From contig NZ_JACCHQ010000006.1 of NCBI RefSeq assembly GCF_016031655.1, forward strand, positions 1 through 64,000: 64,000 nt of DNA, given 5' to 3'. The position numbers were made by a program, and so were the translations under genes. Positions 54,319 to 62,968 of this stretch are shown here, in pieces. Below the pieces are notes generated by a model. It was not told where the DNA came from. It ran no database searches and worked only from the letters and a program-made list of their open reading frames with translations. Positions within the stretch are counted from its first letter, which is position 1; every line of letters starts with the position of its first letter. The DNA is from Bradyrhizobium glycinis. GTDB taxonomy: Bacteria > Pseudomonadota > Alphaproteobacteria > Rhizobiales > Xanthobacteraceae.

Positions 54319-55484
54319 GCCGTGAGGCGATGCCGCGCCGACCAGATCAGGATGGCACCGGCAGCGGCCATCGCGGCCATGACGTGATAGATATTGTCGC
54401 CGATGCGGGCATAGATCGCGCCGGACGCGATCGAGGTCGCCGCGCCCAGGAGCCCGTTGCAGGCGGCGTAATAGCCCTGCCCGCGCGCGATCTGATGCGA
54501 AGACACGCGCTGCACCAGGAGGTTCATGGTGCCGAGGATGGTCATGCCGAAGCTAAAGCCGTGGCCGAGCTGGGCGATCGCGAGCAGCACGAGCGGCGGC
54601 TCGCTCGCGGTGATGATCCAGCGCAGCACGGCGATCACGCCGCCGATCGCCATCAGCGTGGACGGCTGCAGCGAAAAGCGCGGCGACAGCGCGAACACGA
54701 CGATCTCCGCCATCACGCCCAGCGTCCACAACACAGCGATGGTCAGCCCGCTGATGCCATGGAGCTGCCAGTCGATGGCCGAGAAGGTGTAGAAGGCGAT
54801 GTGACTGCTCTGGATCAGCGCCGCCGACGCGATCACGGCCCAGAAGCCGGCATCACGCAGCAGCGGCTTGCCGGCGTGCCGCTCCGGCGTCCTCCGCCTG
54901 AGATCGTCGAGCGGCTGCAGCAGCAGGCTGGCTGCGACCGCGACGACGGCCCAGGCTACGATGACCCAGATCAGCTCGCGCGGAGCGACGACGTCGACGA
55001 GATAGCCGCAGGCGAGCGAGCCGGCGGCAAACGCCGCCGACCCCCACAGCCGCAGGGGTCCGTAGTCGAGCCCGTAGCGGGCGACACCGCGCAGCGCATA
55101 GGCATCGGTCAGCGGCATCGTCGGCGTCCACATCATGCAGGTCAGCGCGTAGATCAGGAACAGCGCCAGCGGCTGCTGCTGCAGGCCGACCGCCGTAAAT
55201 CCGATCGCGGTTGCCAGCGCCGACACCATGATGGCGGCGCGAATGGCCTGTCGCTTTTCGGCAAAGGCGGTCACTTGCGGCAGCGTGGTGAAACGCGTGA
55301 TCGCCGGCAGCGCGTTGATGATGCCGATCCAGGCCGCGTCGATGCCGATCGCCTTCAGCCAGACCGGGAAGAACGGCATATGCGTGCCCAGAACCGCAAA
55401 GAAGGCCGAATAGAACACGGCGAGGCTCACGGCGAATCGCCGCTTGGTCGCTGCCGCGATGGGGATTTGTGATTCGGACTGCAT
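54288..55484 (-). CDS. MFS transporter, HcaT/phenylpropionate-permease type
   Basis: 398 residues with about 12 membrane helices. AFFAVLGTHMPFFPVWLKAI at TM1 and LRLWGSAAFAAGSLACGYLV are typical of the MFS_1-like/PPP transporter group, as are SSHIAFYTFSAIDWQLHGIS and GHGFSFGMTILGTMNLLVQR. The substrate is not identifiable. The start at 55484 is chosen because it places the short cytoplasmic N-terminus before TM1; a longer upstream frame runs over the divergent gene. It overlaps the epimerase gene by 31 bp, tail to tail. Confidence 0.85.
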   Translation of the reverse strand: MQSESQIPIAAATKRRFAVSLAVFYSAFFAVLGTHMPFFPVWLKAIGIDAAWIGIINALPAITRFTTLPQVTAFAEKRQAIRAAIMVSALATAIGFTAVGLQQQPLALFLIYALTCMMWTPTMPLTDAYALRGVARYGLDYGPLRLWGSAAFAAGSLACGYLVDVVAPRELIWVIVAWAVVAVAASLLLQPLDDLRRRTPERHAGKPLLRDAGFWAVIASAALIQSSHIAFYTFSAIDWQLHGISGLTIAVLWTLGVMAEIVVFALSPRFSLQPSTLMAIGGVIAVLRWIITASEPPLVLLAIAQLGHGFSFGMTILGTMNLLVQRVSSHQIARGQGYYAACNGLLGAATSIASGAIYARIGDNIYHVMAAMAAAGAILIWSARHRLTAQPQSEASGG

Positions 55485-55559
55485 CAAACCAATTGCGATT
55501 CGGTCGATATCGTGATGATCGTTACAGTAACGCGCACTGATTTGCGCGACGAGATTGTC

Positions 55560-56999
55560 ATGGCCAACGAAGCATTCGCCCTCTCGCCCATGTCTGCCCG
55601 CGCGGCCGCGCCGAACGAGCAGGATTACGAAGCGATCCGCGAAGCCTTCATGGAGACCGCGCGCGGCCGCTGGTTCCTCGGCGAGTATGCCAAGCGCAAC
55701 CGCAATGCCGACACAAGCATGGTGCTGGATGCGGTCGCCAGAATCGAGGAAACCCTTGCGGCACAGCGGCAACCGGTCGTCGAGGACCGCTTGCCCGAGG
55801 CGCTGGTCGAGATCCGCCGCGCCATCCGCGAGGCTGAGACGATCGCATTCGCTGCATTCGATCCCGGCGCGATCGAGGCTTGTCTCGCGCCGATCCCGCG
55901 CGGGGTGCGCATCATCAAGGAGATCTCATGGCGCTGGCGCGAGATCGGCGCCGACGGGCGAATCTGCGACCTCATTGATTCGCAGCTGGCTTCGATCGAG
56001 GCCGCCTGCGGGCAGATCTCGACCCTCGATCCCCGCGTCGAGCTCAAGGCTGCGTTCGATCTGTTGAAGGACCGCGTCGAGCAGCTCGACGGCGACGCAA
56101 CGCCGCAGGCCGCGCCCGCTGCGGCGCAGGAGGCGCCCTCATCGGTCGCAGAAGCCTCGCCCGTCGAGACGGCGCCTGCGGCGATGTCGGGCGATGCACC
56201 CGTGGCTTTTACGGAGACGCGCGAAGAGATCGCAGCAGCTCCGGAACTCGATGCAGCCGTCGAATCTGCGGCCGTCGCTGAAACCGCCGCCATGGCCGAG
56301 CAGGCGATCGACGCAGGCGCCGCACGGGAGATCGCGGCCGAAAGCCAGCTCCCTGCCGAAAGCGCGGTGCTCGAAAACGTCGCGTCTGATGATGCCGAGC
56401 TCGAAGCCGTCGCGTTTGAAGATCCGGCCGCTCAGCCGGAGGCCTTGACGGAAGCAAGCGATGAGTTCTCGCTCGATGCCGCTGCCGAGGCCGAGGACGA
56501 AGCCATCCTCGAGGCCATCGCGATGGAGATGGCCGCGCCCGATCCCCACTTCGACGAAATCATCGAGCCGGCGGAGATGGCAGCCGCGACGCCGGGGCCG
56601 GTGCCCTCGGATATCGTGACGCCGATTGCCACCGAGCATCCGGAGCCGGTCGCAGCCGAGCCGGTCGTCGCAGCCATCGCCGAAGAGCCCGCTGCGGACG
56701 CGCCGATCGCGCTGGACTCGCTCGCGCGCCTCACCGACGCCATCGCGGAAGCCGCCGCCGAAGTGATGGAGCAGCAGGCACCGGCCATGGCCGCGGCATC
56801 ATTGGCGGCAGCTCCGACCGCGACGCTGCCGATGCCCTCGCCCCTGCCCGCGTCCAAGTCCGCATCCATGTCCGACGCCTCGCTCGGCGCCACCATCCTC
56901 GCCAGCGGCATCCTGCAAAAACCCCGCACACCGGCCAACGACCCGCTCGCCCCGATCCGCCGCATGACCCAGGCCGAGAAGATTGCGTTCTTCTCGTAA
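55560..56999 (+). CDS. Conserved Rhizobiales hypothetical protein with acidic Ala/Glu-rich region
   Basis: 479 residues. An ordered N-terminal domain (about 15-195) reads YEAIREAFMETARGRWFLGE, RNADTSMVLDAVARIEETLA and IIKEISWRWREIGADGRICD, helical and possibly dimeric; the long middle (about 195-440) is Ala/Glu/Pro-rich and probably disordered, and the end RRMTQAEKIAFFS is conserved-looking. No enzyme motif or membrane segment. The N-terminal domain recalls small Rhizobiales proteins next to flagellar/chemotaxis genes, but I cannot name it. ATG at 55560 with a GACGAGA ribosome-binding site. It is followed by a CGTCATTGCG repeat. Confidence 0.7.
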   Translation: MANEAFALSPMSARAAAPNEQDYEAIREAFMETARGRWFLGEYAKRNRNADTSMVLDAVARIEETLAAQRQPVVEDRLPEALVEIRRAIREAETIAFAAFDPGAIEACLAPIPRGVRIIKEISWRWREIGADGRICDLIDSQLASIEAACGQISTLDPRVELKAAFDLLKDRVEQLDGDATPQAAPAAAQEAPSSVAEASPVETAPAAMSGDAPVAFTETREEIAAAPELDAAVESAAVAETAAMAEQAIDAGAAREIAAESQLPAESAVLENVASDDAELEAVAFEDPAAQPEALTEASDEFSLDAAAEAEDEAILEAIAMEMAAPDPHFDEIIEPAEMAAATPGPVPSDIVTPIATEHPEPVAAEPVVAAIAEEPAADAPIALDSLARLTDAIAEAAAEVMEQQAPAMAAASLAAAPTATLPMPSPLPASKSASMSDASLGATILASGILQKPRTPANDPLAPIRRMTQAEKIAFFS

Positions 57000-57021
57000 G
57001 GGGGCGCGCACGCTCCCACAC

Positions 57022-57101
57022 CGTCATTGCGAGCGCAGCGAAGCAATCCAGGCTGTGTCCGCGGAGGGATTCTGGATTGCTTCGCTGCGCTCGCAATGAC
57101 G
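57022..57101. repeat. Palindromic repeat CGTCATTGCGAGCG type, copy 3
   Basis: CGTCATTGCGAGCGCAGCGA, AGCAATCCAG, then TCTGGATTGCTTCGCTGCG and CTCGCAATGACG. This is the most symmetrical of the three copies (also 16683 and 50250). Confidence 0.82.
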
Positions 57102-57126
57102 ATGCTTGATCTTGGACCTCACGAAC

Positions 57127-57480
57127 ATGTTCCGCACCGAAGACACCCTCATCCTCTGGCGGCCCGTTGGTCCAAAAGAGCTGGAGCTAATCCAGCAATC
57201 CGGCATGCGCGCATTTCCGCCGCGCCTGCCGGACCAGCCGATCTTCTATCCGGTGCTGACCGAAGATTACGCCATCAAGATCGCGCGCGACTGGAATGTC
57301 CCGGCGAGTGGCGCGGGCTTCGTGACGCGCTTTGCCGTCAAACGCAGCTTCATCGAAAAATACGACGTGCAAGAAGCGGGCGGGCGCTCACATCTGGAAT
57401 ACTGGATTCCGGCCGAGGACCTCGATGCGTTCAACGGCGCAATTGTCGGCTTGATCGAGGTCGTCCGCAGGTTTCCCTGA
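57127..57480 (+). CDS. Conserved hypothetical protein
   Basis: 117 residues, cytoplasmic, no membrane segment. Landmarks: LILWRPVGPKELELIQQSGM, AFPPRLPDQPIFYPVLTEDY, GFVTRFAVKRSFIEKYDV and LEYWIPAEDLDAFNGAIVGL. The order of a short N-terminal strand, Arg/Pro-rich loop and EYWIPAEDL end recalls small ADP-ribosyltransferase-fold hypothetical proteins, but this is weak and no catalytic triad is clear. ATG at 57127; upstream in-frame non-ATG codons were not used. Confidence 0.7.
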   Translation: MFRTEDTLILWRPVGPKELELIQQSGMRAFPPRLPDQPIFYPVLTEDYAIKIARDWNVPASGAGFVTRFAVKRSFIEKYDVQEAGGRSHLEYWIPAEDLDAFNGAIVGLIEVVRRFP

Positions 57481-57490
57481 CCGCCGCGCC

Positions 57491-57850
57491 TCACCCGCAA
57501 TTCCAGATCGGACCGATCGGCGTGCGCGTCCAGCACGGGCCAAAACTGCCGCCGTTGTAGCGACCGCCGTTGAAGCCCGGGCGGCCGAAATAGTGCCACT
57601 CGCCGTCCCAGCGATAATATTGCGGAACCGGGTCGATGTACCAAGGGCGCCGGTCGGCGCGCGACAGGCGGCGCATCGCGTCTTTCTGCTTGTAGAGCGG
57701 AATGCTGTTGCTGAGCGGCTGCCGATAGCCCGGCAGAAAGCCGTAGCCCTTCCAGACCGGCTTGGCGCGCTTTTGCACGGGCTCGGCGGACGCGACAGCG
57801 GGCAGCAGCGACAGGACGACAGCAACAAAGAAACACAGAAGGCGAGACAT
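57491..57850 (-). CDS. Hypothetical secreted protein, aromatic/glycine-rich
   Basis: 119 residues with a signal peptide (MSRLLCFFVAVVLSLLPAVA, cleaved near SAE). The mature part is rich in Trp/Tyr/Gly (YYRWDGEWHYFGRPGFNGGR, then SFGPCWTRTPIGPIWNCG) with two Cys near the end that could form a disulphide. Such small aromatic secreted proteins are common in Bradyrhizobium; function unknown. It converges with the gene at 57127, 10 nt apart. Confidence 0.72.
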   Translation of the reverse strand: MSRLLCFFVAVVLSLLPAVASAEPVQKRAKPVWKGYGFLPGYRQPLSNSIPLYKQKDAMRRLSRADRRPWYIDPVPQYYRWDGEWHYFGRPGFNGGRYNGGSFGPCWTRTPIGPIWNCG

Positions 57851-57987
57851 GGATCGACGATAGACGCCCGCCTGCTCGAAGGCCACTCAAATTCGAGTGC
57901 TGGCAGATGGTCGCCGTGCGCGGGAGCATCGCACAGGATAACTCGGCGGCTCTGCATCAGGCGGTACGCCGATCGAACGCAGCTCCG

Positions 57988-58431
57988 CTAGCTGATCACG
58001 CCCTTGCGGATCAGGAAGCAGCCATAGCCCCTGCTGTCACCGACCTGCACCACGCCAAAGCCGGCCGCTGCCGCGCGATAGAAGTCGGGACGCGCGAGCT
58101 TGCCAGGTGCAACGGCGCGGCCAACAGCGCGCTCGATCTCCGCGAGCACCGCGCGCTGCACCACGGGCACGCGGTCGGGATCGTCGACCGGCATCATCAC
58201 ACGCACCGGATCGGGATCGAAATCGTCGAGCGGATAGACCGACATGATGGCGCGGATGGCGACCTCCATCGTCATGCCCGGCAATTGGATCAGGCGTTGC
58301 GACGAGGTGCTCTGCGCGATGCGGGTGGCGGGATGATTGGCATCGACGAAGACGAGGTCGTCGCCATGGCCCATCGCGGCGAGCAGCCAAAGCAAATCGG
58401 GGGTGAGGATCGGATCGATCGATTTCAGCAT
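57988..58431 (-). CDS. RbsD/FucU family sugar mutarotase
   Basis: 147 residues. The N-terminus MLKSIDPILTPDLLWLLAAM and GHGDDLVFVDANHPA are the RbsD/FucU signature (catalytic His and Asp in MGHGD and DANHPA); the C-terminus ends DSRGYGCFLIRKGVI, typical of FucU with the conserved Tyr. It interconverts sugar anomers (fucose or ribose). No sugar transporter or kinase is adjacent, so the sugar is unknown. ATG at 58431. Confidence 0.88.
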   Translation of the reverse strand: MLKSIDPILTPDLLWLLAAMGHGDDLVFVDANHPATRIAQSTSSQRLIQLPGMTMEVAIRAIMSVYPLDDFDPDPVRVMMPVDDPDRVPVVQRAVLAEIERAVGRAVAPGKLARPDFYRAAAAGFGVVQVGDSRGYGCFLIRKGVIS

Positions 58432-58597
58432 GTGACGGACTTCCCTCCCAATCGATCGCTCACCATAGCAGGTTCCGAGCGTGATTCAGATCACGGAGGC
58501 GACCATGGTGACAGGGATCACGGACCGCAAGGCTCGAACGCGGCCAAGCTTGCGCGCAACCAATCTCGCATCGAGATGAGTGCCAAAGGAGCACGCC

Positions 58598-60427
58598 ATG
58601 TTCCGCCTAAAGCCCTTCTTCATGACAGCGAGCCTGTTGGGAAGCCTGTTCGGCTTCGCCTGCGGGCCCGTTTCCGCGCAAGTTGCCCCGGTGCAGCCTG
58701 CCCCCACCGCGCTGCAAGGTCCGGAGCAGCGGGTGGCGCTGGTGATCGGCAATGCGAAGTACCAGAACGCGCCGCAGCTTGCGAACCCCGACGATGACGC
58801 GCAGTCAATGGCGCAGTTCCTGAACTCCGCCGGGTTCGAAGTGGTCGCCGCGACCGACTTGACCCAGAACGACATGCTCCGCGTCGTCCAGGACTTTTCC
58901 GCCAAGGTCGCCTCGCGCGGTCCGAACACGGTGGCGATGGTCTATTACGCCGGCCACGGCGTGCAGCTCGCCGGCGAGAACTATCTCGTTCCGGTCGACG
59001 CCAAGGTCTCGAGCCCGACCGAGCTCGTCAACAATTCGCTGCGCCTCGTCGACGTGATGTCGACGCTGGAGACGATCCCGAGCCGCATGCGCATCGTCAT
59101 CCTCGATGCCTGCCGCAACAACCCGTTCCCTGAAGTCAACGACGCCGGCCGAGGCCTTGCCATCGTAGATGCGCCGAACGGCTCGATCGTCGGCTACTCG
59201 ACCGCGCCGGGCACTGAGGCGCTCGACGGCACCAATGGTCACAGCCCCTACACGCAAGCGTTCCTGAACATCGCGCGCGAGCCCAACGTGCCGATCGAGC
59301 AGCTGTTCAAGCGCGTGCGTCTGCAGGTCAACCAGGCCACCAGCGGCGCGCAGATCCCGTGGGAGAGCTCGTCACTGACGAGCGACTTCACCTTCTTCGG
59401 CGACACTGCAATTGCCGCCACACGCGCGCCGGTGAATGCGCCGGTCGTGCAGATGGCTTCCAATCTGCCGAGCCGCTCGACGCGCCAGGCCTATGATTAC
59501 GTCGTGTCCGAAGGCCGTCCGGAATATTATCAGGAGTTCATCCAGATGTATCCGCACGACCCGCTGTGCGACCACATCCGCTGGCTGCTCAAGAACCTCC
59601 TGATCTCGCAGGCCTGGCACAAGGCGGTGCTCGCCAACTCGCCGCTCGCCTACAAGAGCTTCTATGACAGCTACGGCAACAGCCCCTATGCGCAGGTCGC
59701 GCTGAAGCTGCAGGCGCAGCCGAAGCAGATCCCCCTGATGCAGGCGACCAAGTTCCTGGCGCCGCAGAACATCGCTCCGACGATCAAGATCGGCAATCTC
59801 GGCCAGCCCAAATACATGCCGCTCATGCAGCAGGGCAACGGCGCGCAGGTGAACGGCAATCTGCCGCTCGTCCAGAAGCCGCTCGACGGCAACGTCATCG
59901 GCAAGCTCGGCAATGGCGGCCAGATCGTTACCCCGCCTGCCGGCAACAACCAGCCGAACCAGCAGAACGGCACGCCGTCGCAGCCCCCGGGCAAGATCGT
60001 CACCCTGCCCGCGCCGACCAATACCATCAACGGCAAGGTCGGCATCGGCAAGATCGTGACGCTGCCTGCGACCAACAATCCGCAGAACGGCGGCAACAAT
60101 ACCGGCACACCCAACGGTGTTCCGCCCAAAATCGTGAGCATGCCGGTGAATGTCGGTAAAGGCGGCGACAAGATCGACGTGAAGCCGATCAACGTTCAGA
60201 CGCAGAACCAGCCGATCCGCGTCAACAACGGCAACACCGGCATCGTGAAGCCCAACAATATCCCGATCAACAAGGTGCAAGTACAGACTAACGTGCAGAC
60301 CAACCGTCCGCAGCTCAACACGATGCCGAACCGCATGGTCAACAGCAACAACAGCTTCCGGCAGTCGATGAACCAGGCGCCCAGCATGAGCAATGGCGGC
60401 AACCGTCGCGGCGGCTTCATGCACTGA
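58598..60427 (+). CDS. Secreted caspase-like (peptidase C14) protein
   Basis: 609 residues. Signal peptide MFRLKPFFMTASLLGSLFGF ending near VSAQ. A caspase domain (about 44-275) has the catalytic dyad His120 (MVYYAGHGVQLAGENYLVP) and Cys172 (IVILDACRNNPFPEVNDAGR). A middle region (about 300-400) with helix-rich repeats follows, then a long Asn/Gln/Pro/Gly-rich tail with recurring KIVTLPA-like units (GKIVTLPAP, GKIVTLPAT, PKIVSMPVN). The order is that of bacterial orthocaspases; export suggests action in the envelope or outside. Targets unknown. ATG at 58598 with an AAAGGAGC ribosome-binding site. Confidence 0.9.
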   Translation: MFRLKPFFMTASLLGSLFGFACGPVSAQVAPVQPAPTALQGPEQRVALVIGNAKYQNAPQLANPDDDAQSMAQFLNSAGFEVVAATDLTQNDMLRVVQDFSAKVASRGPNTVAMVYYAGHGVQLAGENYLVPVDAKVSSPTELVNNSLRLVDVMSTLETIPSRMRIVILDACRNNPFPEVNDAGRGLAIVDAPNGSIVGYSTAPGTEALDGTNGHSPYTQAFLNIAREPNVPIEQLFKRVRLQVNQATSGAQIPWESSSLTSDFTFFGDTAIAATRAPVNAPVVQMASNLPSRSTRQAYDYVVSEGRPEYYQEFIQMYPHDPLCDHIRWLLKNLLISQAWHKAVLANSPLAYKSFYDSYGNSPYAQVALKLQAQPKQIPLMQATKFLAPQNIAPTIKIGNLGQPKYMPLMQQGNGAQVNGNLPLVQKPLDGNVIGKLGNGGQIVTPPAGNNQPNQQNGTPSQPPGKIVTLPAPTNTINGKVGIGKIVTLPATNNPQNGGNNTGTPNGVPPKIVSMPVNVGKGGDKIDVKPINVQTQNQPIRVNNGNTGIVKPNNIPINKVQVQTNVQTNRPQLNTMPNRMVNSNNSFRQSMNQAPSMSNGGNRRGGFMH

Positions 60428-60446
60428 TTGCCGCTAAGAAGGTGCG

Positions 60447-60568
60447 CTCCCTCCCCCGCTTGCGGGGGAGGGCTGGGGAGAGGGTCTCTCCACAACGGGA
60501 CAATCCCCAACAGGAAAAAGCCCTCACCCGGCACTGCGTGCCGACCTCTCCCGCAAGCGGGAGAGGTT
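60447..60568. repeat. Dispersed repeat with CCTCCCCCGCTTGCGGGGGAGG palindromes
   Basis: CTCCCTCCCCCGCTTGCGGG followed by GGAGGGCTGGGGAGAGGG, a spacer, then CCCTCACCCGGC and CTCTCCCGCAAGCGGGAGAG. Two palindromes in opposite orientation. It follows the caspase gene in the 341-bp gap before the dehydratase gene and may act as its terminator. Confidence 0.7.
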
Positions 60569-60667
60569 GCACCGAGCAAGCGTAGAGTTCGATCTCAAGA
60601 TCGACAAACACAAGAAGGGGCAGAAGCGATATTGCTCTCCCCCTTCTTCATGTCAGCTATTAGACGT

Positions 60668-60767
60668 CGTCATTCCGGGATGCGCCGTAAGGCGCAGGCC
60701 CGGAATCCATAATCCCAGGCTGTGGTTATGGATTCCGGGCCCACGCTACGCGTGCCACGGAATGACG
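60668..60767. repeat. Palindromic repeat CGTCATTCCGGGA type
   Basis: CGTCATTCCGGGATGCGCCG, GGCCCGGAATCCATAA, then TTATGGATTCCGGGCCC and GCCACGGAATGACG: a long near-perfect hairpin ending 1 nt before the dehydratase stop. Related to 13288-13368. Confidence 0.75.
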
Positions 60768-60768
60768 A

Positions 60769-61752
60769 CTAGGCCACCAGCTCGGCGAACAGGTCGGCAT
60801 CCACATTGCCGCCTGACAGCACGATGACGACGTTCTTGCCGGCCACATCAAGGCGGCCCGCAAGCAGCGCGGCGAGGCCAACGGCGCCGCCGGGCTCCAC
60901 CACGAGCTTCAGCTCACGATAGGCGAAGGCGACGGCCGCGCCGACTTCGGCATCGGAAGCCGTGATGCCGCGCGCGAGCAGCTTGCTGTTGATCGCAAAC
61001 GTCATCTCGCCGGGCATCAGAGCCATCAGCGCATCGCAGATGGTGCGGCCGGCCGGCGGATGCGGCTCGCGATGGCCTGCGCTGAGTGAAATGCCGTGAT
61101 CGTCGAACGCCTCGGGCTCGGCGACCACGATCTCGGCTTGCGGATAGCGCGCCTTCACCGCCGTGGCGACGCCCGCGATCAGGCCGCCGCCGGAGGCCGG
61201 CGCCACCACGATGTCCGGGCTGAGGCCGAGCGTTGCCATGTCCTCGGCGATCTCGCGGCCGGCGGTGCCCTGCCCTGCGATCACGAAGGGATCGTCGTAG
61301 GGCTTGACCAGCGTCGCGCCGCGCTTCTCGGCGATGCCGCGCGAAATCGCCTCGCGGTCGTCCTTGTCGCGGTCGTACAGCACGACCTCGGCGCCGTAGG
61401 ATTTTGTGCGCTCGCGCTTCGACAGCGGGGCGTCCGCCGGCATCACGATGGTGGCCTGCATGTCCAGGATCTTTGCCGCCGCCGCCACGCCCTGCGCGTG
61501 GTTGCCGGAGGAGAACGCAACGACGCCGCCGGCGCGCTTGTCCTGCGGGATCGAGAACACCTTGTTGAAGGCGCCGCGGAACTTGAACGAGCCGGTGCGC
61601 TGAAGCATCTCCGGCTTCAAGAACACTTTCGCACCGACGCGCTCGTTGAGCACGGGGAAGGATAACAGCGGGGTGCGGATGGCGTAAGGCGCGATCACGC
61701 GCGCTGCGGCATCGATGTCGGCAGGGCCGACCGGAAGGGCCTGTTCGGTCAT
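60769..61752 (-). CDS. Threonine/serine dehydratase (fold-type II PLP)
   Basis: 327 residues. PLP Lys57 lies in RTGSFKFRGAFNKV; the phosphate-binding glycine loop is PASGGGLIAG and the cofactor-side Ser is near the C-terminus in VIVLSGGNVDADLF. SSGNHAQGVAAAA is the substrate loop of threonine dehydratases and serine racemases. No C-terminal ACT regulatory domain is present, so it is the short catabolic type; substrate (Thr, Ser or a hydroxyaspartate) is not certain. ATG at 61752. Confidence 0.88.
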   Translation of the reverse strand: MTEQALPVGPADIDAAARVIAPYAIRTPLLSFPVLNERVGAKVFLKPEMLQRTGSFKFRGAFNKVFSIPQDKRAGGVVAFSSGNHAQGVAAAAKILDMQATIVMPADAPLSKRERTKSYGAEVVLYDRDKDDREAISRGIAEKRGATLVKPYDDPFVIAGQGTAGREIAEDMATLGLSPDIVVAPASGGGLIAGVATAVKARYPQAEIVVAEPEAFDDHGISLSAGHREPHPPAGRTICDALMALMPGEMTFAINSKLLARGITASDAEVGAAVAFAYRELKLVVEPGGAVGLAALLAGRLDVAGKNVVIVLSGGNVDADLFAELVA

Positions 61753-61816
61753 GGCGGAATGTTATCGCGGCCGATCAGGCCCCGGCAAGACACCTCCGCG
61801 AGAGGATTTCCCCCAT

Positions 61817-61913
61817 AGCGTTTCAAGCGAAGTGGATCCCGGTTCGCGTGAAGAAAACGCGTCAAAACAAGAATCTAGAGCTATTTCGATCCATCGGATC
61901 GAGATAGCTCTAG
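61817..61913. repeat. Mosaic intergenic repeat (AGCGTTTTCGAGCGAAGTGG type), copy 4
   Basis: AGCGTTTCAAGCGAAGTGGA, CCCGGTTCGCG, AAGAAAACGCGTCAAAACAA, then a near-perfect hairpin CTAGAGCTATTTCGATCC / GGATCGAGATAGCTCTAG. The last bases contain the stop codon of the glycosyltransferase gene (61912-61910). Confidence 0.8.
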
Positions 61914-62968
61914 GCGACCTCGCGCGGCTGTTCCGCGCCGGTCCGGCCGGGCAGCACCGCCCCGACCGCCAAAATGCTGTCGATAAAGAGCCGCGCCGAG
62001 GCTTCCCAGGTGTAATTGGCGGCAAAGGCAACGCAATCCTGCCGGGAGATGTCGAGCGCCGCGAAGCAGGCATCGCGCAGATCGTGATCGAGCGCGCCGA
62101 CCGGCGCATCGCCGATGACGTCGCGGGGACCCTTCACGGGGAAGGCCGCGACCGGCAGGCCGCTAGCCAGCGCCTCCAGCAGGACCAGACCGAAGGTGTC
62201 CGTCTTGCTCGGGAACACGAACACATCCGCGGCCGCGTAGATGGCCCCCAGTTCGTCGCCGTGCTTCTCGCCGAGGAAGATCGCATCGGGATAGGCTTCT
62301 TCCAGCGAGGCGCGCGCCGGGCCGTCGCCGACGACCACCTTGGTGCCGGGCAGGTCGAGGTCGAGGAACGCCTCGAGATTCTTCTCAACTGCGACGCGGC
62401 CGACCGACAGGAACACGGGCGCCGGCAGGCAGAGATCAACGACGCGGGGGTGGAACAACGTGGTGTCCACGCCGCGCGGCCACAGCACGACATTGTCGAA
62501 GCTGCGCTCGGTCAGTTCGCGTGCGAGCGCCGGCGTCGCGGCCATCACGGCGCGGCTGGCGCTGTGGAAGCGCCGCAGCGCCCGCCAGATCAGCGAGCCC
62601 GGCACCGGCACGCGGGCGCGGACATATTCGGGAAAGCGGGTATGGAAGCTGGTCGTGAACGGCAGCTTGCGCTGGCGGCAATAGCGGCGGACCATCAGGC
62701 CGATCGGCCCTTCGGTCGCGATGTGGATGCTGTCGGGACGCGCCTCCTCGATCAGCCTCGCGATTCGCGCCGGACGCGGCATGGCGAGGCGCACGTCGCG
62801 ATAGCTCGGCATCGCGAAGGTGCGGAACGATTGCGGCGTCAGGAACGTGAACTCGACGCCGAGCCCTTCAATGCTAAGCCCTTTTGCAGCGTCAGCCAGC
62901 TTGGTCAGCGTCCGAACCACACCGTTGACTTGCGGGTGCCAGGCGTCGGTCGCGACCAGAATGCGCAT
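61910..62968 (-). CDS. GT4-family glycosyltransferase, probably lipid-directed
   Basis: 352 residues, GT-B fold. N-terminus MRILVATDAWHPQVNGVVRT is typical of the MgtA/PimB-like glycosyltransferase group, followed by PDSIHIATEGPIGLMVRRYC and SFHTRFPEYVRARVPVP. The nucleotide-sugar site VFLSVGRVAVEKNLEAFLDL and the EX7E-like region FVFPSKTDTFGLVLLEALAS are intact. Relatives in Agrobacterium transfer sugars to diacylglycerol. It is translationally coupled (TGATG) to the upstream phosphoesterase gene. Its stop codon lies inside a dispersed repeat. Confidence 0.85.
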   Translation of the reverse strand: MRILVATDAWHPQVNGVVRTLTKLADAAKGLSIEGLGVEFTFLTPQSFRTFAMPSYRDVRLAMPRPARIARLIEEARPDSIHIATEGPIGLMVRRYCRQRKLPFTTSFHTRFPEYVRARVPVPGSLIWRALRRFHSASRAVMAATPALARELTERSFDNVVLWPRGVDTTLFHPRVVDLCLPAPVFLSVGRVAVEKNLEAFLDLDLPGTKVVVGDGPARASLEEAYPDAIFLGEKHGDELGAIYAAADVFVFPSKTDTFGLVLLEALASGLPVAAFPVKGPRDVIGDAPVGALDHDLRDACFAALDISRQDCVAFAANYTWEASARLFIDSILAVGAVLPGRTGAEQPREVA

